From contig NZ_JAYKZZ010000005.1 in NCBI RefSeq assembly GCF_035818675.1, positions 74,526 through 138,525 on the forward strand: a stretch of 64,000 nt of DNA, read 5' to 3'. Position numbers and translations under genes: made by a program. Of this stretch, positions 9,412 through 17,491 are shown piece by piece. Under the pieces are notes generated by a model, which worked only from the letters and a program-made list of their open reading frames with translations, was not told the origin of the DNA and searched no databases. The first letter of the stretch is position 1, and each line of letters opens with the position of its first letter. This DNA comes from Parapedobacter flavus. GTDB lineage: Bacteria > Bacteroidota > Bacteroidia > Sphingobacteriales > Sphingobacteriaceae.

Positions 9412-11067
9412 CTATTCAACCAGCACGCCAATGTAGAAGTTGAATGTGTCCACGTCGAGGTTGTCGCGCGTAAGTCCTGGGATGTTGACGGGCGTAAACT
9501 GCCGCGTAGGCTGGATGAACTGATAGGCGCCCCCTCGTTTACGGACACGTACTGGCATATCGAAATCGCGCACGTCGGCAATCCATCGGCAGAATGCGCT
9601 GCCATCTTCCGCAAAGGTAAATTCGAGAGTGGGGATGCTGGCGTAGCGTACGTACTGTGCAAACAACTGTGAGAAGTCTTTCCCCGACTGTTCACTGATG
9701 TAGTTGACGATGTCACTATAATCTACCGTGCTGTGATAGAACTTGTGGTTGATCCCCCTGAGTATTTGCCTCCATTTTTCATCGTCATCGATGATGGTAC
9801 GCACCATGTTGTGCAGCACGCCGCCCTTGTTATACATGTCGCCCGAGCCCTCGTTGTTTACGTGGTAGTTGCCGATAATTGGCGTCAGATTCTGAATGCT
9901 GCGGCGGTTGCCGTGAATGTATTCCTGTCCTGCGCGCTTGCCGAAGTGGTATTCGATATACAGTGATTCGGAATAGTTGGTAAAACTTTCGTGTATCCAC
10001 ATATCGGCTAGGTCTTTGGAGGTGATGCTATTGCCGAACCATTCGTGCCCCGCTTCATGCACAATGATGAAATCCCATTTCTTGCCCCATCCCGTGCCCG
10101 ATCCATCGTGGCCCAGGTAACCGTTTTGGTATTTGTTGCCGTAGGCGATGGCGCTTTGGTGTTCCATGCCGAGGTGGGCAGTTTCCACCAGCTTGAATCC
10201 ATCGGCATAGAACGGGTAGGGGCCAAACCAGTATTCAAATGCGCGGAGCATCGGTTTTACATTGGCGTCGAAGTGCTTTTTTGCCTTCGCCTCATTTTCA
10301 CGTAGCACCCAGTAGTCGAGATCGAGCACCCCTTTTTCACCTTGGAACGTATCGGCAAAATGCACGTAGTCGCCGATGTTGGCTGCCACGCCGTAATTGT
10401 TTATTGGGTTGCTCACAAACCAGTTGAAACGCGTATAGCCGTCGCCTAGGTCTTCACTGCCGCGGTACCGGCCGTTAGACACGTTGGTAAGGCCATTGGG
10501 TACGCTAATGCTGATGAGCATACTATCCACTTCGTCCGACTGGTGGTCTTTGTTGGGCCACCACACACTGGCACCTAGCCCTTGGCAAGCCGTCGCAATC
10601 CAGTGCTTTCCGTTACTGTCCTTCTTAAAGTCGAAGCCGCCGTCCCACGGTGCCCGTTTGGCTTGCACGGGATGACCTGCATAATATACGGTGAACGAAT
10701 CGAGCTGGCCGGAATTGATCGGTTTGGGGAAATCGATGAACACAGCGTTAAACTCCCGCTCGAAGGGGAGCTGCTGTCCGCGGTATTTTACACTGTCGAG
10801 GTGGAGATTGTCGAACAGGTCGAACTGTAGGCGGTCGAAATCGGTGGTTGCCGTAAACAAAAATAGGTTGGAGCCAACGATGTACCGGTTGTCGGGGTCC
10901 ACGCGAACGTCCAAATGATAATAATTGATATCGTAGCACGTACGCAGTGGGGTAAGCTGGCCACGGAGGGAGTCGGCGCGACCGAACAGGTCGCGCGCTT
11001 TCAGCAATTGCGCGTGGCTTTCCGTAAACACGCATGCTAATAAGGATATCGTTAAGAATAGCTTCAT
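9412..11067 (-). CDS. M1-family zinc metallopeptidase (aminopeptidase), exported
   Basis: 551-residue peptidase with a signal peptide (about 1-20, ending SHAQ). The catalytic zinc motif HEAGH is at residues 337-341 with the third ligand Glu360 in WIHES, giving the M1 HExxH-x18-E pattern. LGMEHQSA near 299-306 occupies the exopeptidase GxMEN position. The protein is short for M1, ending soon after the catalytic domain, as is common for Bacteroidota secreted members. It probably trims peptides in the periplasm. The gene converges on the transglutaminase-like pair and stands alone. Confidence 0.93.
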   Translation of the reverse strand: MKLFLTISLLACVFTESHAQLLKARDLFGRADSLRGQLTPLRTCYDINYYHLDVRVDPDNRYIVGSNLFLFTATTDFDRLQFDLFDNLHLDSVKYRGQQLPFEREFNAVFIDFPKPINSGQLDSFTVYYAGHPVQAKRAPWDGGFDFKKDSNGKHWIATACQGLGASVWWPNKDHQSDEVDSMLISISVPNGLTNVSNGRYRGSEDLGDGYTRFNWFVSNPINNYGVAANIGDYVHFADTFQGEKGVLDLDYWVLRENEAKAKKHFDANVKPMLRAFEYWFGPYPFYADGFKLVETAHLGMEHQSAIAYGNKYQNGYLGHDGSGTGWGKKWDFIIVHEAGHEWFGNSITSKDLADMWIHESFTNYSESLYIEYHFGKRAGQEYIHGNRRSIQNLTPIIGNYHVNNEGSGDMYNKGGVLHNMVRTIIDDDEKWRQILRGINHKFYHSTVDYSDIVNYISEQSGKDFSQLFAQYVRYASIPTLEFTFAEDGSAFCRWIADVRDFDMPVRVRKRGGAYQFIQPTRQFTPVNIPGLTRDNLDVDTFNFYIGVLVE

Positions 11068-11373
11068 TTTACTTAACTCGTGTTTCTTCTATTTCGGTCG
11101 CGGTTTTAGCCGAGGGTTTTCCCCCGTTTAGGAGTGCTTCCCGACGCGATTGGTACGTTTGTGTATTAAACATGGCGATAAAGGTACTAAAAAGTGGGAT
11201 ACCCCGCCCGGTTTACCCAGCCCATACGCAAGGCACATGAAGCAAGTTAACATTTGAGCGAGTTGCGGTTTAAGCCAAAAAAATCGTTCCGTTATCAAAC
11301 TAAGTTGCCTATGGAACTGTTTGTATTATTGATACGCCAAGTAGGCACGTTAGACGGGTTAACATAACATCAG
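11068..11373. other. Intergenic region between divergent genes, nothing clear
   Basis: 306 bases between the M1 peptidase and the SRPBCC gene. It should hold both promoters, but I see no convincing TAnnTTTG box with a spaced TTG, no strong hairpin and no believable ORF. The open frame at 11034-11240 has no codon or domain support. Confidence 0.5.
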
Positions 11374-11829
11374 ATGAAAACATTGCAATTTACAAAAGAG
11401 ATCGAAGCGACGGCTCAGAAAGTCTGGGACGTGCTTTGGAATCCGGGTACCTATTCAAAATGGACAAGCGCATTTAATGCGGATGACCCGGAGGGGGGGT
11501 CTATGCAGACCGATTGGCAGGTAGGAGGCAAAACGTTATTTCTAAGTGGTAGCGGCAATGGAATGGTAGCCACCATAAAATCCATAGACGAGCCTTATGA
11601 ACTGGTATTCGAGCATCTGGGCGAGATGATTGATGGTGGGGAAGATGCGATGAGTGAAAGGGTGAAAGCCTGGGCCGGTTCCTTGGAAGAATATTACCTT
11701 ACTGAATGGAATGGTGTTACTACACTCCGCACATCTGTACAGATTCCAGAAGGAGACGATGGGGAGGAGATAATGGACCGCGGGTTTACGGAGGGTCTGG
11801 AAGAAGTGAAGCGCCTTGCGGAACAGTAG
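11374..11829 (+). CDS. SRPBCC / AHSA1-like START-fold protein
   Basis: 151 residues with the SRPBCC N-terminal pattern: ITKEIEATAQKVWDVLW-like strand and helix, then WTSAFNADDPEGG. Members bind small hydrophobic ligands in a helix-grip pocket; the ligand is not predictable. It precedes an ArsR-regulated operon that includes another SRPBCC protein, an association often seen in Bacteroidota. The 124-base gap and the promoter-like site ahead of the ArsR gene suggest separate transcription. Confidence 0.8.
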   Translation: MKTLQFTKEIEATAQKVWDVLWNPGTYSKWTSAFNADDPEGGSMQTDWQVGGKTLFLSGSGNGMVATIKSIDEPYELVFEHLGEMIDGGEDAMSERVKAWAGSLEEYYLTEWNGVTTLRTSVQIPEGDDGEEIMDRGFTEGLEEVKRLAEQ

Positions 11830-11906
11830 GGTGCCGTCTGTTGTGCCTATCCCTTTTTCCGACAAACCGGCATTGCCTGCAGCTGACCTAAAAAAATTAA
11901 TAAAAA

Positions 11907-11953
11907 TTTGTGTAGTCGAATAGCTACGTTTATATTTGTAGCCAAATAGCTTC
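11907..11953 (+). promoter_or_regulatory. Promoter and candidate ArsR operator of the 11954-13429 operon
   Basis: A TTTG at 11907-11910 and a TATATTTG -7 box at 11931-11938, 20 bases apart, fit the Bacteroidota promoter consensus. Two imperfect direct repeats flank or overlap the -7 box: GTAGTCGAATAGCTAC at 11912-11927 and GTAGCCAAATAGCTTC at 11938-11953, matching at 13 of 16 positions. Their position suits autorepression by the ArsR-type protein encoded immediately downstream; this is inference. Confidence 0.55.
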
Positions 11954-12277
11954 ATGATGAAATTAAGACGCGATGTATTTCAGGCGATAGCCGACCCGAC
12001 AAGGAGGGCCATTCTCTTGTTGGTAACTACGCAGGCAATGACCGCAGGGGCCATAGCCTCAAATTTTGATACAGCCCGACCCACGGTTTCCAAACATCTG
12101 CAAATATTGACAGCATGTGATTTACTACAACAGGAGCAACGGGGACGGGAGGTTTATTATCATTTGAATCCGGAAAAAATGAAGGAGATAGCGGACTTCG
12201 TTGAACCATTCCGGAAAATGTGGGATGACCGGTTCAACAAACTGGAAGCTGTTATGAAAAAGTCTACAAACAACTAA
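11954..12277 (+). CDS. ArsR-family winged-helix transcriptional regulator
   Basis: 107 residues with the typical opening RRDVFQAIADPTRRAIL, a helix-turn-helix (TARPTVSKHLQIL) around residues 40-55 and a wing (GREVYYHLNPEKM). No CxC metal-binding pair is visible, so it belongs to the metal-independent group that commonly accompanies SRPBCC proteins. A second ATG lies one codon downstream (11957). The next gene starts 2 bases after the stop, indicating an operon of five genes to 13429. Repeats over its promoter are candidate operators. Confidence 0.92.
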   Translation: MMKLRRDVFQAIADPTRRAILLLVTTQAMTAGAIASNFDTARPTVSKHLQILTACDLLQQEQRGREVYYHLNPEKMKEIADFVEPFRKMWDDRFNKLEAVMKKSTNN

Positions 12278-12279
12278 AG

Positions 12280-12744
12280 ATGGAACAAAAAACAAAAATC
12301 AATGCCGAAGAAGGCAAACAGGAATTGACGATAACGCGGGAATTTGATTTGCCTTTGACATTGCTCTTTAAGGCCTACCAGGAGCCGGAATTTATCGAGC
12401 AATGGATGGGAACAAAAGTGTTGAAACTGGAAAACAAAAAGCATGGCTCATATTTATTTGAAACTTCGCACCAGGGTAATGTGATGTTTCGGGCAAATGG
12501 AACCATACACGAATTTGTGCCCAACCAAGCGATTATACGGACCTTTGAAATGGAAAATTCGGAAATTGGTGTGCAACTCGAGTTTTTGGAGTTTGAGCAA
12601 TTGACGGAACAGACAAGCAGATTGACGATGCAAATTATTTACCGGTCTGCGGAACACCGGGCCGTACAATTGAAAATGCCGTTTGCATACGGCCTGAATA
12701 TGGCGCATGATCAATTGCAGCAAGTAATGGTTAACTTAATATGA
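12280..12744 (+). CDS. SRPBCC / AHSA1-domain protein
   Basis: 154 residues. The sequence ELTITREFDLPLTLLFKAY followed by EPEFIEQWMG is characteristic of AHSA1-type SRPBCC proteins, which fold into a ligand-binding helix-grip cavity. The gene sits 2 bases behind the ArsR regulator and 6 bases ahead of the DoxX-like gene. ArsR plus SRPBCC pairs are frequent, and the regulator probably controls this protein; the ligand or function is unknown. Confidence 0.88.
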   Translation: MEQKTKINAEEGKQELTITREFDLPLTLLFKAYQEPEFIEQWMGTKVLKLENKKHGSYLFETSHQGNVMFRANGTIHEFVPNQAIIRTFEMENSEIGVQLEFLEFEQLTEQTSRLTMQIIYRSAEHRAVQLKMPFAYGLNMAHDQLQQVMVNLI

Positions 12745-12750
12745 TTTGGT

Positions 12751-13143
12751 ATGTCTAAAAAAAGTAAAATCATCTATTGGGTGGCAACCCTGTTCTTATC
12801 GTTGGGGATGCTTGCCGGTGGAACCCAGCAAATGCTTCAGGTCGGTGGCTATAATGAAATCGTAACCCAGCTGGGATACCCGCTTTACATGCTATCCATT
12901 ATAGGGACTTGGAAAATATTGGGGGTTGTAGTCATTTTATTGCCCGGATTTCCCATGGTAAAGGAGTGGGCGTATGCAGGCTTTTTCTTTGTGATGACGG
13001 GTGCTGCAATTTCTCACATCGTGATGAAGGAGCCGTTTGTGGAAGTGGTACCTTCGTTGACACTGCTGACGGCCATTATCGTTTCCTGGTATTTCCGACC
13101 TGCAAGTCGTAAAGTGGCCCCCACTAAATTGAGTTATAAATGA
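12751..13143 (+). CDS. DoxX-like small membrane protein
   Basis: 130 residues with four hydrophobic segments (roughly 8-28, 45-68, 72-92, 98-115) and the DoxX-like pattern GGTQQMLQVGGYNEIVTQLGYP followed by LGVVVILLPGFPMVKEWAYAG. These proteins are membrane-embedded and of unclear biochemical role, often linked to redox or stress functions. It follows the SRPBCC gene by 6 bases and precedes the YdeI-like gene by 7 bases, in the ArsR-led operon. Confidence 0.85.
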   Translation: MSKKSKIIYWVATLFLSLGMLAGGTQQMLQVGGYNEIVTQLGYPLYMLSIIGTWKILGVVVILLPGFPMVKEWAYAGFFFVMTGAAISHIVMKEPFVEVVPSLTLLTAIIVSWYFRPASRKVAPTKLSYK

Positions 13144-13150
13144 ATGCCAA

Positions 13151-13429
13151 ATGACAAACGTAGCAATTGAAGAGGGCGTAGTGCATGAAGTGCCGGACGA
13201 TTTGAAAAGAGCACTGCGCTCCAATGCGGAGCTATTGGAAAAATGGAATAAACTAACCCCGCTGGCCCGCAATGAATGGATTTGCTGGACAACGATTGTA
13301 AAGCAGCAAAAAACCCGGGCAGAACATATAAAACGGCTGAGTGGAGATATCGCTGAGGGTAAGAAACGACCGTGCTGTTGGCCCGGGTGCCCGCACCGGC
13401 GGGCCAGTGCTCGAAAATGGTTTAAGTAG
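13151..13429 (+). CDS. YdeI/OmpD-associated family protein
   Basis: 92 residues. VPDDLKRALRSNAELLEKW, NEWICWTTIVKQQKTRAEHIKRL and the ending DIAEGKK match the bacteriocin-protection YdeI/OmpD-associated domain. The tail after GKKRP is Cys/Trp/Arg-rich and its DNA contains a GC-rich inverted repeat (about 13380-13405). It is the last gene of the ArsR-led operon and converges on the GT20 gene 19 bases away. The molecular function is not established. Confidence 0.72.
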   Translation: MTNVAIEEGVVHEVPDDLKRALRSNAELLEKWNKLTPLARNEWICWTTIVKQQKTRAEHIKRLSGDIAEGKKRPCCWPGCPHRRASARKWFK

Positions 13430-13448
13430 CTTGAATCCAGTACTACCG

Positions 13449-15701
13449 TCAGGGCGTACGTGTTGCCGTCGCCTTTTTCAGCCCATCCAGGAAGTCCTTT
13501 CCCCAGCGCTGCACATCGTAGTGGTTTACGGTTTCAAACAGCCGTTGCATGCGGAGTTTCCTTTCGGTTATGTCTAAGCTCAATGCGCTGTGCAGGCTGT
13601 CTTTGAGACTCCGGCCGTCATACGGGTTGGTGCGGATGGCATGGGGCAATTCGACGGATGCGCCCGCAAATTCGGAGATAACGAGTACGCCGTCGGGATC
13701 CTCCTGTAGTCCACGTACGGCCACGTATTCCTTCGCTACAAGGTTCAATCCATCGCGCAGTGGGGTAATCCAAGCCACGTCGGCAATGGCGTAGTAGGCA
13801 ATGACCTGTTCGAACGGAACCGACCGGAAGAAAAAACGGATAGGGGTCCAATCCATACTGGCGTATTTGCCGTTTATTTTTCCCACGGCTTGCTCTAACT
13901 CTTCCTGTATACGTTCATATACTTTCATGCCCTGCGATGGGGGTGTACAGATATTGATCAGTTCCAATGTGCCATGGTATTCGGGGTGCTCATCGAGGAA
14001 TTCGCCGAACGCCTCGATTTTTTCCAATGGCCCCTTCACGTAGTCCAGCCGCTCTACCGATAGCACGATGCGCTTCCCAACGGTCTGTTGGCGAAGGGTG
14101 TTTATAAGGGCTTCGGTGTCTGTGTTTTTGCAGATGCGGCGGATATTATCCATGTTTACGCCCACGGGTTGGGCGCCCAGCCGGATGGTATTATCGCCTA
14201 CAGCTATCTGCTTGGTCATCTGGTCGATGCCGAGTGCGCAACTGTAGGTAAGGAACTGTTTGGCAGCGTTGACACGGCTAAGCACCTTGGTGGGTGCATG
14301 GCTTTTCACCACATCCACGAAGTTTTCGACATACCGCGGAATGTGGAAGCTGACAAAATCGCACTGCAACAGGCTGCCGATGATCTCATGGCGCCAAGGA
14401 ATGATGTTGAAAATATCCGCAGGGGGGAATGCCGTATGGTGGAAGAAGCCGATTTTGAGATCGGGACGTAGCTGCCGCAGGTAAGCGGGCACCATCCACA
14501 GATTGTATTCATGGATCCACACGTATGCGCCGTGTTCGGCTTCGGCAGCTACTCGTTTGGCAAACAACTTGTTGATTTTAAGGTAATGTTCCCAATGGTC
14601 GTGGTTGAACTGCGCTTTACTGATAAACGAGAAGATCGTCGGCCAGAAAGCCTCTTTTGAAAATACCCGATAAAATAGGTCGATGTCTTTTTTGGGTAGC
14701 GGAATGATCGATGCTTTCAGGTTAGGGTAACGCTTTTTATCAATGTACTGACTAAGTTCGGGGTTATCCCCAAGCAACCCGGCCACTTCTTCGCCGATCC
14801 ATACCCCTGGCCGGCCCGTATTGAAAAAGCCCAAGAGTGAAGGGATGATGCCGTTGGGGCTGCGCGGAGCGACGCGCTTGGGCTTGCCATTTTCGGTGAT
14901 GATATCGAATGGCAACCGGTGGTACACCATGAGGAGCTGTTTGTTGCTGATGTCCTTTTTTTTGACCTCCTTTTCCCGAACGGGCTGGTATCCACGGAAG
15001 GGCTCGAAATGCAGCATCGCCTCCAATATGCCGCCGGCCCCTTCTTTGGTGGCTTTGAACACATGGTCCATGTGGGCAATTGCCGTCAGCAGTGCCGGTT
15101 CTGACTTGCCCACGGCTACGCCTTTGTAGCCAGTTTCGAAAAGCGAATAATCGTTATAGGTATCGCCGGCCACGAGCACTTTGTCTTCCGGAAAGTCGAT
15201 GGCTTTAATCAGTTCTTTGAGCGTGGTCCCCTTATTGACGCCGCCGGGCAAAATATCGAGGTATTTGCCGGCAGACAGGAGGACGTCACATTGATAGCGG
15301 TTAGCGATCTCACGCACCGCTTCGAGGTCCGCACTATCGTCGTAATAAAATGAACAGCGCCGTTGTTGAGGTACTTCCTGTGGTTGGATGCCCGGGATGT
15401 TGGTTAACTGTTGTTTCAAGAGGTGTTCGTCGGGCCAACGCTGCTCAATCTCAGACTGTATGGTAGCGATAGGTTCCAGCGTCAGACCGTCCACCACGGT
15501 AGCTCCTACATCGCTAATGATATAGTGGGGTATTGGTATGGTGGGGTCGTGCAGTAAGGGCAGTACGGTTTCTATTCCTCGACCGGTGACGAAAACGAGC
15601 TTGATATCCGGTTGGTTCTTGATTAATCGATAGAGTTTTCGTTTTTTGGAGAGGGAACCGCCGAGAAAAGTGCCATCGAGATCAGTTGCTAATAACATCA
15701 T
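13449..15701 (-). CDS. HAD phosphatase-GT20 fusion (GgpPS-like glucosylglycerol-phosphate or trehalose-phosphate synthase/phosphatase)
   Basis: 750 residues. The N-terminal part (about 1-260) is a HAD phosphatase with ATDLDGTF at the start and GDTYNDYSLFE later; the rest is a GT20 glycosyltransferase with VWIHEYNLW, GFFHHTAFPPADIFN, SVERLDYVKG and PLRDGLNLVAKEYV. A longer frame opens at 15851, but I chose the ATG at 15699-15701 because AAGGA lies just upstream and the HAD fold begins here. The phosphatase-first order is the reverse of common OtsA-OtsB fusions and matches bifunctional glucosylglycerol-phosphate enzymes; FHIPRYVENFVDVV also recalls GgpS. The product, trehalose or glucosylglycerol, is therefore open. 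Probable compatible-solute enzyme. Confidence 0.85.
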   Translation of the reverse strand: MMLLATDLDGTFLGGSLSKKRKLYRLIKNQPDIKLVFVTGRGIETVLPLLHDPTIPIPHYIISDVGATVVDGLTLEPIATIQSEIEQRWPDEHLLKQQLTNIPGIQPQEVPQQRRCSFYYDDSADLEAVREIANRYQCDVLLSAGKYLDILPGGVNKGTTLKELIKAIDFPEDKVLVAGDTYNDYSLFETGYKGVAVGKSEPALLTAIAHMDHVFKATKEGAGGILEAMLHFEPFRGYQPVREKEVKKKDISNKQLLMVYHRLPFDIITENGKPKRVAPRSPNGIIPSLLGFFNTGRPGVWIGEEVAGLLGDNPELSQYIDKKRYPNLKASIIPLPKKDIDLFYRVFSKEAFWPTIFSFISKAQFNHDHWEHYLKINKLFAKRVAAEAEHGAYVWIHEYNLWMVPAYLRQLRPDLKIGFFHHTAFPPADIFNIIPWRHEIIGSLLQCDFVSFHIPRYVENFVDVVKSHAPTKVLSRVNAAKQFLTYSCALGIDQMTKQIAVGDNTIRLGAQPVGVNMDNIRRICKNTDTEALINTLRQQTVGKRIVLSVERLDYVKGPLEKIEAFGEFLDEHPEYHGTLELINICTPPSQGMKVYERIQEELEQAVGKINGKYASMDWTPIRFFFRSVPFEQVIAYYAIADVAWITPLRDGLNLVAKEYVAVRGLQEDPDGVLVISEFAGASVELPHAIRTNPYDGRSLKDSLHSALSLDITERKLRMQRLFETVNHYDVQRWGKDFLDGLKKATATRTP

Positions 15702-15920
15702 CGTTTTTCCTTCTTTATAAGCGAACGGCATCCGCAATGGAAATGCTGTGCGCTTGGTTGAGACAAAGCCAAGACCTGTTCCTTTATGTGGGGTGAGATC
15801 GTAAAGGAATATGCAGATTATGGAGGCATACGTAGCCCCAAGGCCACGCAAAGATAGGGAAAATGGGGTAGGATACCAAACCGTTGCGGATACGCCCTTC
15901 CACCTAGATTCAACCTGTCT

Positions 15921-16487
15921 TTAATTCCACATGGGGTTCTGGGGGAAGTTGGCGACGTGAGCATACTTCGGCCCAAGGGACACGATGGCTTCCTTCCACA
16001 GGTTCTCGCCATTATCTCCAAAGGTGATGGCGGGGTTATAATGGTTGCTGATCACCCACGCATTTTCCTTCAGTTCGTTGGCTAACTGGCCGGGGCTCCA
16101 GCCGGAGTAACCAAGGAAGAACTTGATTTCATCTGTGGTGATGTCACCGTTTTTTATCAAGATTTGCAAGCTTTCGAAGTTGCCTCCCCAATAGATGCCA
16201 TTTCCGAGTCCGATACCACTATTTAACTTGTCGTAGCATGTGTGGATGAAGTGGATGCTATCCTGCGCCACGGGACCGCCGAGGAACAAGGGGAAATCGG
16301 CATCCGGAAACTCACCCATGACGTCGCTGAGTTGAATAGTAGCGGGTTGGTTAAGTACGTACCCCACGGTTCCGTCTTCGTCGTTGTGTTCGCATAGCAA
16401 CACGACCGAACGCTGGAAATTTGGATCAAGCATAAAAGGCTCCGACAGCAGCAGGCTGGCTATTTGGGGCGTGTTTTTGTTGAACAT
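15921..16487 (-). CDS. YqgE/AlgH family protein (DUF179)
   Basis: 188 residues with the family signatures: LLLSEPFMLDPNFQRSVVLLCEH at the N terminus, GTVGYVLNQP, FLGGPV near the middle, and FFLGYSGWSPGQLANEL. A strong GGAGGT ribosome-binding site lies 8 bases ahead of the start. The function of the family is unsettled; some members have been linked to transcriptional regulation. It stands alone on the minus strand, 42 bases from the HAD hydrolase gene. Confidence 0.95.
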   Translation of the reverse strand: MFNKNTPQIASLLLSEPFMLDPNFQRSVVLLCEHNDEDGTVGYVLNQPATIQLSDVMGEFPDADFPLFLGGPVAQDSIHFIHTCYDKLNSGIGLGNGIYWGGNFESLQILIKNGDITTDEIKFFLGYSGWSPGQLANELKENAWVISNHYNPAITFGDNGENLWKEAIVSLGPKYAHVANFPQNPMWN

Positions 16488-16529
16488 CGTGTGACCTCCA
16501 TTCCTTTTATTTCAGTAAATATACAGAAA

Positions 16530-17165
16530 TCAACCGGCATATCCCAATCGGTTCAATAGCTTTGGCAAAGAGTCGTCGATATCCAGCAAATGCGCTTGGA
16601 GGCCCAATTTCCTGGCCGTTTCGATATGTTGTGGACTATCATCAACGAAAAGCGTCTCTGCAGGATTCAGCATATGGGTGTCTAATACGAATTTAAAAAT
16701 CTCTTCATCCGGTTTTCGCATACGCATAAGGTGCGAATAGTAATCCTTTTCGAAAAAGCTTTCATTGCCTGCGAGGCCGAATTCGCGGCTAAGGTAACCC
16801 ATGATCCATTGATAATGGATTTCGTTATTATTGCTGAGTAAAAAGGTACGGTACTGTGTTTTCAGTCGGTGGAGCAATTCATGATGGTGAGGCCTCACGC
16901 CGATTAGCAGGCTGTTCCATGCGGTATCAATGGTTTCGTCGCTCAGCGCGCTGTTGTTTGTGGCGTTTCGTAGTTCGTCGCGGAATTGAGCAGCGGTGAT
17001 GATGCCCTTGTCAAACGCATCGAATAGGGCGTGTTGAGCCCGGTGGCCGTAAAAAGCGTCTACGTCCGAGATGCCGAGATCAATGAACGATTGCCGCAAT
17101 TTTGAGAAATCGATATCGAATAGGACATTGCCGTAATCAAGGATGATGTTTCGGATATTTTTCAT
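16530..17165 (-). CDS. HAD-superfamily hydrolase (IA-type phosphatase)
   Basis: 211 residues. The nucleophile motif ILDYGNVLFDID opens the protein, LLSNNNEIH is motif II, and FVDDSPQHIETARKLG is the acidic motif IV. In the classical DxDx(T/V) motif the second Asp is replaced, giving DYGNV, as in many epoxide-hydrolase/YihX-type HAD proteins. The frame extends to 17216, but the ATG at 17163-17165 is preferred because the HAD domain starts immediately after it. Likely a sugar- or nucleotide-phosphate phosphatase of unknown substrate. Confidence 0.88.
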   Translation of the reverse strand: MKNIRNIILDYGNVLFDIDFSKLRQSFIDLGISDVDAFYGHRAQHALFDAFDKGIITAAQFRDELRNATNNSALSDETIDTAWNSLLIGVRPHHHELLHRLKTQYRTFLLSNNNEIHYQWIMGYLSREFGLAGNESFFEKDYYSHLMRMRKPDEEIFKFVLDTHMLNPAETLFVDDSPQHIETARKLGLQAHLLDIDDSLPKLLNRLGYAG

Positions 17166-17231
17166 GAAAATTTCTACTTCTATATGCAAATATGTACATT
17201 TGCAGCCGCAAAACAATATATAGTTTGCACT

Positions 17232-17305
17232 GCGCCTATAGCTCAGTTGGTTAGAGTAGAAGACTCATAATCTTTTGGTCCCTGGTTCGAGCCCAGGTGG
17301 GCGCA
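17232..17305 (+). tRNA. tRNA-Met (anticodon CAT)
   Basis: A full cloverleaf can be drawn: acceptor GCGCCTA with TGGGCGC, discriminator A, D stem GCTC/GAGT, anticodon stem GAAGA/TCTTT around loop CTCATAA, and T stem CCTGG/CCAGG around TTCGAGC. CCA is not encoded. A CAT anticodon could also be tRNA-Ile2 or the initiator; I cannot separate these. A TACATTTG box at 17195-17202 may be its -7 element. The ICE integrase lies directly downstream, so the 3' half is the probable attachment site. Confidence 0.93.
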
Positions 17306-17317
17306 CAAGTCGAAAAA

Positions 17318-17348
17318 GTCGTTTTCCCGTAAGGAAAACGGCTTTTTT
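17318..17348 (+). terminator. Rho-independent terminator after tRNA-Met
   Basis: A 10-base-pair stem, GTCGTTTTCC with GGAAAACGGC, closes the loop CGTAA and is followed by six T residues. It starts 13 bases after the tRNA and would also insulate it from the ICE. Confidence 0.85.
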
Positions 17349-17436
17349 CGTTTCTTAGGGCACTTTAGGAGCATCTGCTCTACGCCATTTCGGATACCTC
17401 GATACGGCGAGACTTGCATAGATTTTTGTTGAACTT

Positions 17437-17475
17437 CACGTAAAAGTGTTACAAATGTGTTACAGCTTTTACGTG
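17437..17475. repeat. Inverted repeat enclosing tandem GTGTTACA repeats upstream of the integrase
   Basis: Perfect 10-base arms CACGTAAAAG (17437-17446) and CTTTTACGTG (17466-17475) flank a 19-base core holding GTGTTACA-AAT-GTGTTACA. It ends 16 bases before the integrase start and about 130 bases from the tRNA. It may be a regulatory operator or leader hairpin, or integrase arm-type binding sites of the left end. Confidence 0.7.
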
Positions 17476-17491
17476 CCTATTCGAAAGAACT

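Noticed and set aside
11034..11240. 68-codon ORF upstream of the SRPBCC gene
   Set aside because: It overlaps the start of the M1 peptidase gene on the other strand and shows no recognisable protein features.
13380..13405. GC-rich inverted repeat as a terminator for the ArsR-led operon
   Set aside because: It lies inside the YdeI-like coding region and has no T tract after it.
15702..15851. N-terminal extension of the GT20 fusion protein
   Set aside because: A good ribosome-binding site and the HAD domain start support the ATG at 15701; the extension has no domain.
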